A stretch of DNA of 58,516 nt, taken from Lysobacter sp. Root916 (GTDB lineage Bacteria > Pseudomonadota > Gammaproteobacteria > Xanthomonadales > Xanthomonadaceae). The stretch lies in NCBI RefSeq assembly GCF_001429785.1, contig NZ_LMJF01000001.1, positions 1,098 to 59,613 of the forward strand, given 5' to 3'. The notes beneath the pieces are model-generated. The model was not told the origin of the DNA. It saw only the letters and a list, made by a program, of their open reading frames with translations, and did not search any database. The position numbers and the translations under genes were made by a program. Positions 42,225 through 51,921 of this stretch are shown piece after piece; within the stretch, counting starts at the first letter, position 1, and every line of letters starts with the position of its first letter.

Positions 42225-42345
42225 ACTAAACGCCCGCTGAATCTAAAAACCTAAGTGCGCGAAAAAACTCAAGTTTTTACTCTGAATAGGCGCTAAGGCC
42301 TTGCCAGGGAAGGGTATCTCCGGGGCGCGAGACGCCCCTGGGAGC
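42225..42345 (+). promoter_or_regulatory. A+T-rich patch with a palindrome and hairpin, possible promoter of a small RNA
   Basis: The gene-free region 42008-42382 contains a sharply A+T-rich segment (42225-42300) with the palindrome AAAAACT-CA-AGTTTTT (42263-42278). TCAAGTTT followed by GCGCTAAG resembles a flagellar sigma-28 promoter, but the spacing is 13 instead of 11. Downstream, GGGGCG / CGCCCC (42322-42327 / 42333-42338) forms a hairpin. No protein gene fits. The reading as a promoter is speculative. Confidence 0.3.
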
Positions 42346-42382
42346 GTGACGCCCACCACTGTTCAGCTGCCCTGAAAACGCT

Positions 42383-44503
<2,121 letters not shown>

Positions 44504-44607
44504 TCAACCACGGCGTGCGCCAGGCGCCCGCGCGCCCGCCCAGGCGGTGCGCAGGCCGGCGCGCGCCGCCGCAACGCTGTATCCCAGACATCGCATCGCG
44601 CGGACGA

Positions 44608-44817
44608 TTGACTCCGGCGCGGCCGCCCCTACTCTTATGAGCACCCGAAACCCGGCCACGCCGCCCATGAAGTCGTTCCCGCTACTGATATCGCTGCATG
44701 CCCAGCGCGAGAGCGCGGGCCGGGTGCGCCTGCCTCCTGTGATCTGCGAGCGCGTGTCGAGCTGATTCGACCGCGCCGCCGCCACACGATACCGAGCACC
44801 CGCAAGGGTGCTTTTTT
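44608..44817 (+). promoter_or_regulatory. Transcription attenuator-like leader of the EF-G paralogue
   Basis: A promoter (TTGACT 44608-44613, 16 bp, TACTCT 44630-44635) is followed by a textbook terminator: AGCACCC (44795-44801), GCAA loop, GGGTGCT (44806-44812), six T to 44817. No + strand gene ends before it. Four matching segments are seen: GCACCCG (44641-44647), CGGGTGC (44721-44727), GCACCCG (44796-44802) and GGGTGC (44806-44811). Segments 1:2 plus 3:4 would end transcription and 2:3 would prevent it. A frame of 42 codons from ATG 44637 (or 32 from 44667) covers segments 1 and 2, without a good ribosome site. Upstream, 44450-44607 shows nothing. Confidence 0.55.
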
Positions 44818-44887
44818 ATTGCCCGTCGTTCGGCCCGGAGTTGCGCTCCGGCGCCGGTTTTCCATCCACCGCAGTCCCGTGCATCCC

Positions 44888-44963
44888 AAGGAGAACGTGT
44901 CGTGAATACCGCGGCCGAGACCGAAACCTAGCCGCGCGCCCCGTCGCCAACCGGGTCGCGCGG
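44888..44963 (+). promoter_or_regulatory. Nine-codon upstream frame with strong ribosome site, then a hairpin
   Basis: AAGGAG (44888-44893) stands 8 nt before GTG 44902, which opens a nine-codon frame (MNTAAETET) closed by TAG at 44929-44931. Directly after it, 44932-44943 pairs with 44952-44963 (CCGCGCG...CGCGCGG, one mismatch). The frame is in phase with the EF-G paralogue, which begins 66 nt later (MNTTTVSRW) and has a poor ribosome site of its own. This is the layout of a translational attenuator; alternatively the TAG marks the loss of an N-terminal extension. Confidence 0.45.
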
Positions 44964-44997
44964 CCTCCCGAGTTGGCAACGAATAGCGAAAAATCTC

Positions 44998-47034
44998 ATG
45001 AACACCACCACTGTCTCCCGCTGGCGCAATCTCGGCATCATCGCCCACGTCGATGCGGGTAAAACCACGCTCACCGAACGCCTGTTGTGGAAAACCGGCG
45101 CGATCCATCGCACCGGCGAAGTCCACGATGGCGCCGCCACCACCGACTTCAGTCCGATCGAGAAGGACCGCGGCATCACCATCGGCGCCGCGGCCGTGCA
45201 GACGCATTGGGCGCCGCAGGATCGGGCCGAGCATCGCCTGACCATCATCGACACGCCCGGCCACATCGACTTCGCGATCGAGGTCGAGCGTTCGCTGCGC
45301 GTGCTCGACGGCGCGGTCGCCGTGTTCAGCGCGGTCGACGGCGTGCAGCCACAGTCGGAAACCGTGTGGCGCCAGGCGCGCCGGCACGGCGTGCCGATGA
45401 TCGCGTTCGTCAACAAGATGGACCGGGTCGGCGCCTCGCTGGACTTCGTGCTGGCGCAGATGCGCGACAAGCTCGATGCGCAGCCGTGGCCGCTGGGCCA
45501 GGCGATCGGCGCCGAGGGCGAGCTGCGCGGCTGGGTCGACTACGTGGCGCGCGAGATCGTGCTGTGGGGCCCCGACGACGCCATCGCGCGCCGGCCCTGG
45601 GACGGCGACGACAGCCGCGCTTACGAGCCGCTGCGCCAGCGCCTGATCGAGGCCGTCGCCGATCACGACGACGAACTCGCCCAGGCCTACCTGGAAGCGC
45701 GCGCGATCGACGCCGGCCTGCTCAAGGCCGCGCTGCGTCGCGGCACGCTGCTCGGCGCGGGCACGCCGGTGCTGGCCGGTTCCGCGTTCAAGAACAAGGG
45801 CGTGGAACCGCTGCTGGACGCGATCGTCGACTACCTGCCGTCGCCGCTGGATCGGCCGTGGGTGCGCGCCGAGAGCGAACAGGGCGAGCTGGCGCTGGCG
45901 CCGGACGCGTCCGGTCCGCTGGCCGGCCTGGTATTCAAGATCGTGCACAAGGATCACGGCGCGCTGTCGTTCGTGCGCCTGTACTCGGGCACGCTGCGGG
46001 TCGGCGACACCGTCTGGGCTTCGCGACGCGAACGCGCGCTGCGGGTCGGCCGCCTGGTCGTGGTCCAGGCCGATCGCGGCCGCGACGTCGAGGCCGCGTA
46101 TGCGGGCGAGATCGTTGCGGTGCAGGGCTGGAAGGACGCGGTCAGCGGCGAAACCTTGAGCGCGGTCGATCGCAAGCTGGTGCTGGACGCGATCCAGGCC
46201 CAGCCGGCGGTCCTGTCCTGGCGTCTGAGCGCGGCCAACGCGGGCGATCTGATCCGTCTCGGCCAGGGCTTGGCCAGCCTGGCCCAGGAAGATCCGTCGT
46301 TCCACGTCGGCAGCGACGAGGACACCGGCGAAACCCTGATCTGGGGCATGGGCGAGCTGCACCTGGAGGTGATGGTGGAACGCCTGCGCCAGGAGTGGAA
46401 GGTCGAGGTGCGCACCGGTTCGCCGCGCGTGGCCTATCAGGAAACGCCGAGCCGCGCCGTCATGGGCGTCGAAGGCAAGTTGTCGAAGCAAAACGGCGGC
46501 ATCGGACAATTCGCGCGCGTGCTCATCGATGTCGAGCCGCGCACGGACGGTCGTTTCGAGTTCGTCGACCGCACCAGTGGCGGCGTGGTCCCGCGCAACT
46601 TCGTCAACGCGACGGAAAAAGGGCTGCGCAGCGCGCTAACGGAAGGCCCGCGCGGCTATCCGGTGGTCGGGCTCACGGTGACCCTGGTCGACGGCGAGAC
46701 GCATGCGGTGGATTCGTCCGAACTCGCGTTCCAACGCGCGGCGGGCGAGGCCCTGAAGGCGGCGCTGGTGCTCAGCGGCACCACGGTGCTGGAGCCGGTG
46801 ATGACGCTGGTCGTGGACACGCCCGCCGGCAACGTCGGCGACGTGGTCGGCGACCTGCAACGTCGCTCCGGCCGCGTGCTGGCGATCGACGACCGTGGCA
46901 CCCGCGCCGATGTCTCCGCGCGCGCGCCGCTGGCGCAGCTGTCGGGTTACACCACCGCGCTACGTTCACTGACCCAGGGACGGGCCTCGGCCTCGCTGGT
47001 CTTCAACGGCTACGAGGCCGCGCGCAACGTCTGA
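44998..47034 (+). CDS. EF-G paralogue (translational GTPase, ribosome-protection-like)
   Basis: The 678-residue product is a second elongation factor G-like GTPase. G1 is AHVDAGKT (16-23), then RGITI, DTPGHIDF, NKMD and GSAFKNKG; domains II-V follow, with GMGELHLEVMVERL and the domain IV tip KLSKQNGGIGQFARV. It is shorter than housekeeping EF-G (about 700) and clearly divergent from it. Candidate roles are translocation under special conditions, ribosome recycling, or protection from a drug that targets EF-G or the ribosome. The housekeeping fusA is expected upstream of tuf, outside the window. The special leader supports a regulated role. Confidence 0.88.
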   Translation: MNTTTVSRWRNLGIIAHVDAGKTTLTERLLWKTGAIHRTGEVHDGAATTDFSPIEKDRGITIGAAAVQTHWAPQDRAEHRLTIIDTPGHIDFAIEVERSLRVLDGAVAVFSAVDGVQPQSETVWRQARRHGVPMIAFVNKMDRVGASLDFVLAQMRDKLDAQPWPLGQAIGAEGELRGWVDYVAREIVLWGPDDAIARRPWDGDDSRAYEPLRQRLIEAVADHDDELAQAYLEARAIDAGLLKAALRRGTLLGAGTPVLAGSAFKNKGVEPLLDAIVDYLPSPLDRPWVRAESEQGELALAPDASGPLAGLVFKIVHKDHGALSFVRLYSGTLRVGDTVWASRRERALRVGRLVVVQADRGRDVEAAYAGEIVAVQGWKDAVSGETLSAVDRKLVLDAIQAQPAVLSWRLSAANAGDLIRLGQGLASLAQEDPSFHVGSDEDTGETLIWGMGELHLEVMVERLRQEWKVEVRTGSPRVAYQETPSRAVMGVEGKLSKQNGGIGQFARVLIDVEPRTDGRFEFVDRTSGGVVPRNFVNATEKGLRSALTEGPRGYPVVGLTVTLVDGETHAVDSSELAFQRAAGEALKAALVLSGTTVLEPVMTLVVDTPAGNVGDVVGDLQRRSGRVLAIDDRGTRADVSARAPLAQLSGYTTALRSLTQGRASASLVFNGYEAARNV

Positions 47035-47059
47035 ATGCGTGAGCTTGTTTGAAAGCGCA

Positions 47060-47089
47060 GGGGCCGGCATTGCCGGCCCCTTTTTTTTT
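47060..47089 (+). terminator. Intrinsic terminator of the EF-G paralogue
   Basis: A perfect 9-bp stem GGGGCCGGC / GCCGGCCCC with an ATT loop is followed by nine T (47081-47089). Confidence 0.96.
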
Positions 47090-47456
47090 CTTCAGTGAAT
47101 TTTCCAATCTCGCATTCCAATAGCTTAAGAATGCGCAGGGCGCGGCAGCGCGAACAGCGAGATTTTGTGGTGTCACTGCCGATCGTCAACACAAAGTCAT
47201 CATTTTTGGTGCCGGTCAATGTGGACGAATGCGCTTAGCCATCACGTTGCTCCTCCCCGCCTGCCTCCGGAGCGCAGTTGACTGGAGTGATGGAGTCCTA
47301 AAAGATGGACGCGACGCGGTCGACTGCGGTGCGGTGGTCAGGCAGCAGCACGGCAGGTCTGAGGTAGGCGCCGATAGCGTCCGTCGCGCACTGCGACAGG
47401 GGAATCGTTGCGACAGGAATCGCTGCCTATGCCGCAGCAGCCAGGGAGGCTATGCC
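47090..47456 (+). other. A+T-richer spacer upstream of the patatin gene
   Basis: This 367-bp gap is less G+C-rich than its surroundings, above all at 47090-47225. It holds a 7-bp inverted repeat, CGCATTC / GAATGCG (47111-47117 / 47129-47135), likely a control site. The frame of the patatin protein stays open back to 47229, but that part has no family resemblance and no ribosome site, so it is taken as untranslated. Confidence 0.5.
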
Positions 47457-49250
47457 ATGTCCGACTCGAATACTTCGCGTACCGACGATGCGTCGCTGGC
47501 GCTGTGTCTGTCGGGCGGGGGGCTGCGCGCTACGCTGTTTCATCTGGGGGTAATCCAGAGTCTGCGCGCTGCGCGGCGCGGCGACCGGTCGGCGCTTGAA
47601 AGTATCGGCGAAATCTATTCGGTGTCCGGTGGCAGCATCCTGGCCGCGCATCTGGTCCTGAATTGGGAAAAGTACTGTGGGTCGGAGGACGACTTCCAGT
47701 CGATGGCCAAACAGATCCGCGCGCTGGCCTATCGCGATATCCGTAACCGCGTAGTGCGGCGGTGGATTGGATCGATCTTGCTCGTGCTGCCCAGGCTTCT
47801 AGGCCGGGGCAGCCGCACCTATTGGCTGGAAAGGGAATACGAATCGTTGTATCGCGGCGCCAAGTTGAAGGATCTTGCGGGCGACGACACGCGGACCAGG
47901 CCGCGGCTGCATATCCTGTCCACCAGCTTCAAGTCCGGGGAAATGTGCAGTTTCTCGGCCGGGCGTTTCGAGATCAGCAAGCTCGCGCGCGACGATCGCC
48001 CGCTCCAGTCTGACGGGGCCCCTGCGGAATCGATCCGGGTCGCGTTCGCCGTCACTGCGTCCAGCGCATTCCCGCCAATGTTCCCGCCTCTGCGGCTCAG
48101 CGAACGCATGCTGGATAAGGTCGAAGTCTCGGATCTGCAAGGCGTCATCGATCTGTCCGACGGCGGTGTATACGACAACCTCGGCGCCGAAAAGCTCATC
48201 CACGACAAGGCTACCGGACAAAGCCGGGCCGACGCTGTCGTGCTGAGTAATGCCGGCGCGTCGTTCCGTACGGAGCAGAATGCTTCGTTGTGGGACATCG
48301 TCTCACGCAACGTGCGCGCGTCGGACATCATGATGCGGCGCGTGGCCGACAACACCGATCACCGCATAGCGCTGACAGGGATGCAGTTGGTGGATATCCG
48401 CATCCGAGCAGAGGCGGATGAATCCGGTCTGGACTCTGAGACTCAGAAAAAACTCAACAAGATTAGGACCGACCTCGATCGGTTCCCACCGTTGTTGGCG
48501 GACATGCTGATCGTACATGGGCATGCTGTAGGGCTGCGTATGTTGCGTAAGGCCGGCTTCGAAGCGCGCGGCTCGGAGCCAATGCGGCCGCAGGCGTCGG
48601 CAAAGCGTCTGGGTGACGAGGCTGAGTATGCTGCGAGGCGTGCGGCAATTACTCTGGGCGCTTCCGATTGGACGACCTACGCTCTCAGCGCGTTCGTCCT
48701 AGCTTTGTTTACCGCCTTGTTTTGGTCGGCGGCCACGTCTCGGCTCACCTATTTGCTGGCCGAGCAGCAAGAGACGGACCTGAAAGCCGCGCAGATTGCG
48801 AGGATTGCGGCTGCCGAAGAGCGTGCGACGAACGAGTCTCAACTGCGCGAAAGGCTGGATGTTGAGCGCAAGACCTTGTTGACCGAAAACGAAGGCTTGA
48901 AGGCGAAGTTGGAGGCGATGGGCAAGCCCGTGGCCCAACCGGGTAAGGACAACGCCGACTATCAGGTGTGGATCCAGTTCGCGGGATCGCTCACGCGCGA
49001 GCAAATGAAGGAGTTTGGGCGGAGCGTACAACGCAAGTGGCCGAACGCGCCCGGTGCGCAACGTGGCGGCGAACGGATCGCAAGCGCGGCGGGCAAGCGT
49101 GAAGTCCGCTACGGCGACCGGGACGATGAAGACGCGGCCCAAAGGCTGACGGCCGATATCGTAGCCACCGGGTTGGTGCCGTCGATGGAAACTCCGAAGT
49201 TTATAAAGGGAATTTCACCGCGTTCTCTTGAGATTTGGGTGAGTCCGTAG
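47457..49250 (+). CDS. Patatin-like phospholipase with membrane anchor and C-terminal domain
   Basis: ATG 47457 lies 7 nt after GGGAGG and gives 597 residues. The patatin domain (about 14-360) has the oxyanion loop SGGGLR (19-24), nucleophile S57 in YSVSGGS and the catalytic Asp of DGG (D235). One membrane segment follows (405-424), then a coiled coil (about 432-488), then a 95-residue C-terminal domain (YQVWIQFAGSLT to LEIWVS). It probably cleaves membrane lipids from the inner face. Membrane patatins serve as killing effectors in antiphage systems such as CBASS, but no cyclase gene is adjacent. Base composition differs from its neighbours, a sign of transfer. The substrate and role are unproven. 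Confidence 0.85.
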   Translation: MSDSNTSRTDDASLALCLSGGGLRATLFHLGVIQSLRAARRGDRSALESIGEIYSVSGGSILAAHLVLNWEKYCGSEDDFQSMAKQIRALAYRDIRNRVVRRWIGSILLVLPRLLGRGSRTYWLEREYESLYRGAKLKDLAGDDTRTRPRLHILSTSFKSGEMCSFSAGRFEISKLARDDRPLQSDGAPAESIRVAFAVTASSAFPPMFPPLRLSERMLDKVEVSDLQGVIDLSDGGVYDNLGAEKLIHDKATGQSRADAVVLSNAGASFRTEQNASLWDIVSRNVRASDIMMRRVADNTDHRIALTGMQLVDIRIRAEADESGLDSETQKKLNKIRTDLDRFPPLLADMLIVHGHAVGLRMLRKAGFEARGSEPMRPQASAKRLGDEAEYAARRAAITLGASDWTTYALSAFVLALFTALFWSAATSRLTYLLAEQQETDLKAAQIARIAAAEERATNESQLRERLDVERKTLLTENEGLKAKLEAMGKPVAQPGKDNADYQVWIQFAGSLTREQMKEFGRSVQRKWPNAPGAQRGGERIASAAGKREVRYGDRDDEDAAQRLTADIVATGLVPSMETPKFIKGISPRSLEIWVSP

Positions 49251-49358
49251 CGCAGCCCCCCCCCCCTTCGACCGCGTCGAAGGTTCGCCGGAACATAACC
49301 AGGTGCGCCGCAGGCCGAGTCCGGTCTTTCATGGCGGCGCCTGCTTCGTGCGCGCGGC

Positions 49359-49985
49359 TCAAACAGCAGCCGGCCGTAGCCGTAACAGACTCAACCCCAT
49401 CGCCGCGTAACCGGTGCCGAGCGCACGATTGAACCAGCGCGCGCGGCGCGGCTGCGCGAACCAGCCGCGCAGGGCGCCGGCAAGCACGACGTAGCACAGG
49501 TGCGAGAGCACGGTGCAGGCGGCGAAGGTCAGGGTCAGGGCGAAGAACTGCGGCAGCAGCGCGGCGTCGGCGCGCATGAACTGCGGCAGCAGCGCGGTGA
49601 AGAACAGGATGCTCTTGGGGTTGGTGGTCGCCACCAGCAGACCTTGCAGGAACATGCGCCGCGGCGCGCCGGCCTGGGCGGGCGCGCGCGCGAACAGGTC
49701 GTCGCGAGCGCGCCATTGGCGCAGGCCCAGCCAGATCAGATAGGCCGCGCCGGCCAGCTTGAGCGCGCCGAACAACCAGGCCGAGGTCTGGAGCAGGGCG
49801 CCCAAGCCCAGCATTGTGGTCGCCGAGACCAGGAACACGCCCAGGGCGTTGCCGACCGAGCCCAGCAGGGCACGGCGCGCGCCGTGCGTGGCGGTGTTGG
49901 ACACCGCCAGCAACACCGCCGGCCCGGGGCTGAACGCGGTCAGCAGCGCGAGACTGCAGAACAGCAGCCAGGACGTAGCGCTCAT
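49359..49985 (-). CDS. LysE/RhtB-family amino acid exporter
   Basis: The 208-residue inner-membrane protein has about six hydrophobic segments and the family N-terminal motif LLTAFSPGPAVLLAVSNTATHG. It also shows LVATTNPKSILFFTALLPQF, another LysE/RhtB signature. It exports amino acids or related metabolites. Last gene of a five-gene minus-strand set; 19 bp after the dehydrogenase gene. An 11-C homopolymer (49256-49266) lies between its end and the convergent patatin gene. Confidence 0.92.
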   Translation of the reverse strand: MSATSWLLFCSLALLTAFSPGPAVLLAVSNTATHGARRALLGSVGNALGVFLVSATTMLGLGALLQTSAWLFGALKLAGAAYLIWLGLRQWRARDDLFARAPAQAGAPRRMFLQGLLVATTNPKSILFFTALLPQFMRADAALLPQFFALTLTFAACTVLSHLCYVVLAGALRGWFAQPRRARWFNRALGTGYAAMGLSLLRLRPAAV

Positions 49986-50004
49986 GCGCGCGGCCTCGTC
50001 GCGA

Positions 50005-51024
50005 TCACCAGCCGGCCAGGGTCAGCTTGCCGACGGTGCTGCCCGATTCGAGACGGCGATGCGCCTCGCGCAGAGTCGCCGCGTCGATCTTGCCCAGGGT
50101 CGCGCTGTGGGTGCCGCGCAGTTCGCCGGCGTCGATCAGCTTGGCGACGCGGTCCAGGATGCGCGCCTGCTCGACCATGTCGGCGGTCTGGAAGCGTGGA
50201 CGCGCGAACATCATTTCCCAATGGATGCCGATGCACTTGGCCTTGTAGGGGTCGCCGATCTTGAGCGCGCCGCTGGGCTCGACGATCAGGCCGACATGGC
50301 CCTGCGGCGCCAGCAGTTCGCCGATCGCGTCCCAGTAGCGGTCGGTGTCGGCCAGGTTCAGCACCGCCTCGACCTGGGCATGGCCCAGCGCCTGCAACTG
50401 CGGCAGCAGCGGTTGGCGGTGGTCGATCACTTCGTGCGCGCCCATCGCGCGGCACCAGTCGATCGTCTCCTGACGCGAGGCGGTGGCGATCACGTTGAAG
50501 CCGGCGCGGCGCGCGAGCTGGATCGCGATCGAGCCGACGCCGCCGGCGCCGGCGATCACCAGCACGGTCTTGCCGATGCCGCCCTGGTCGGCGTCGTAGG
50601 GCATGCGCTGGAACAGCAGCTCCCAGGCGGTGATCGCGGTCAGCGGCAGGGCCGCGGCCTGGGCCGCGTCCAGCGAACTCGGCGCATGGCCGGTCACGCG
50701 CTCGTCGACCAGCTGCAACTGCGCATTGCTGCCAGGGCGGGTGATGTCGCCAGCGTAGTAGACGCGGTCGCCGACCTTGAAGCGGGTGACCGCGTCGCCG
50801 ACCGCGAGCACGGTGCCGGCGGCGTCGTAGCCGAGCACGCGCGGCTGCGCTTCCACGTTCGGCTTGGGCGCGCGCACCTTGGTGTCGACCGGATTGACCG
50901 AGATCGCCTCGACCTGGATCAGCAGGTCGTGGCCCTGCGGCGCGGCGGGGTCGGGCAGTTCGACGTCGAGCAGGGATTCGGGATCGTCGATGGGCAGGTA
51001 GCGGGTGAGGGCGACGGCTTTCAT
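50005..51024 (-). CDS. Zinc-type alcohol dehydrogenase / quinone oxidoreductase-like protein
   Basis: ATG at 51024 gives a 339-residue MDR-superfamily oxidoreductase beginning MKAVALTRYLPIDDPESL. The N-terminal GroES-like domain has SVNPVDTKVRAP and VLGYDAAGTVLAVG. The nucleotide-binding fold has VIAGAGGVGSIAIQLARRAG. The usual catalytic zinc cysteines are absent, so it is closer to the quinone-reductase branch. The substrate is unknown. It lies between the SDR and LysE genes. Confidence 0.9.
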   Translation of the reverse strand: MKAVALTRYLPIDDPESLLDVELPDPAAPQGHDLLIQVEAISVNPVDTKVRAPKPNVEAQPRVLGYDAAGTVLAVGDAVTRFKVGDRVYYAGDITRPGSNAQLQLVDERVTGHAPSSLDAAQAAALPLTAITAWELLFQRMPYDADQGGIGKTVLVIAGAGGVGSIAIQLARRAGFNVIATASRQETIDWCRAMGAHEVIDHRQPLLPQLQALGHAQVEAVLNLADTDRYWDAIGELLAPQGHVGLIVEPSGALKIGDPYKAKCIGIHWEMMFARPRFQTADMVEQARILDRVAKLIDAGELRGTHSATLGKIDAATLREAHRRLESGSTVGKLTLAGW

Positions 51025-51067
51025 AAGTGGCTCCAAACGGTTCGGTCGTTGAATGCGGATGAGGGAA

Positions 51068-51862
51068 TCAGAACGCGGACAGCACCAGGCCGCCTTCGGC
51101 GCGGATCGCCGAGCCGTTGACCACCGAGGCCGCCGGGCTGGCGACGAAGGCGACCACGCGCGCGATCTCGGCCGGTTCGGCGAAGCGGCGCAGCAGCGAG
51201 GTCGGGCGCACGGTCTGGAAGAACTGCTTTTCGAACTCGGCCGCGCTCACGCCCTGTTGCTCGGCGAGCTGTTCGACGAACACGCCCACGCCCTCGGAAC
51301 GGGTGGGGCCGGCCAGCACCGAGTTGACGGTGACCTGGGTGCCGGCGGTGAGCTGGGCCATGCCGCGCGCCAGCGCGATCTGCGCGGCCTTGGTCACGCC
51401 GTAATGGATCATCTCGGCCGGGATCTGCAGGCCCGACTCGCTGGACAGGAACACCACCCGGCCGCGATCGCGTTCGAGCATGCCGCTGAAGTAATGGCGC
51501 GACAGGCGCACGCCGCTCATCACGTTGGCATCCCACAGGCGCTGCCATTCCCCGTCTTCGATGTTGGCGAAATCGGTGGGCACGAAGATGCCGAGGTTGT
51601 TGATCAGGATGTCGGTCTGCGGCACCGCGGCGATGAAGTCGGCCGCGCCCTGGGCGCTGGCCAGATCGGCGGCGACGCCGCTGAGTTGCGCGCCCGGCAC
51701 GGCGGCGCGCAGCGAAGCCAGCGCGGCATCGACGCGGGCCTGGCTGCGGCCGTTGACGACCACGGCGGCGCCGGCGCGCGCGAGTTCTTCGGCGATGGCA
51801 TAGCCGATGCCCGCGGTGGAACCGGTGACGACGGCGGTGGAACCGGAAAGGGAGGCGCTCAT
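51068..51862 (-). CDS. Short-chain dehydrogenase/reductase
   Basis: ATG at 51862 gives 264 residues starting MSASLSGSTAVVTG. The cofactor motif TGSTAGIG is at residues 13-20, followed by an NNLG motif and the catalytic YGVTK. A frame 22 codons longer is open upstream (MLQPVLESLPHF) but is less like the family start. It is NAD(P)-dependent with unknown substrate. Third gene of the LysR-linked set. Confidence 0.92.
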   Translation of the reverse strand: MSASLSGSTAVVTGSTAGIGYAIAEELARAGAAVVVNGRSQARVDAALASLRAAVPGAQLSGVAADLASAQGAADFIAAVPQTDILINNLGIFVPTDFANIEDGEWQRLWDANVMSGVRLSRHYFSGMLERDRGRVVFLSSESGLQIPAEMIHYGVTKAAQIALARGMAQLTAGTQVTVNSVLAGPTRSEGVGVFVEQLAEQQGVSAAEFEKQFFQTVRPTSLLRRFAEPAEIARVVAFVASPAASVVNGSAIRAEGGLVLSAF

Positions 51863-51921
51863 GTCGGTGCTCGCGTTAAAGTGGGGAAGGGATTCGAGAA
51901 CGGGCTGAAGCATCGGACGGC

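Noticed and set aside
42008-42382. A 70-codon + strand frame (42017-42229) next to the SleB gene
   Set aside because: No ribosome site or known motif; two overlapping frames are equally open there.
47229-47456. N-terminal extension of the patatin protein from 47229
   Set aside because: The 76 extra residues lack patatin similarity and a ribosome site, whereas ATG 47457 has GGGAGG at the right distance and begins 18 residues before the SGGG motif.
49256-49266. Run of 11 C as a phase-variation switch
   Set aside because: It lies after the patatin stop codon and outside the convergent LysE gene, so slippage would not change any reading frame.
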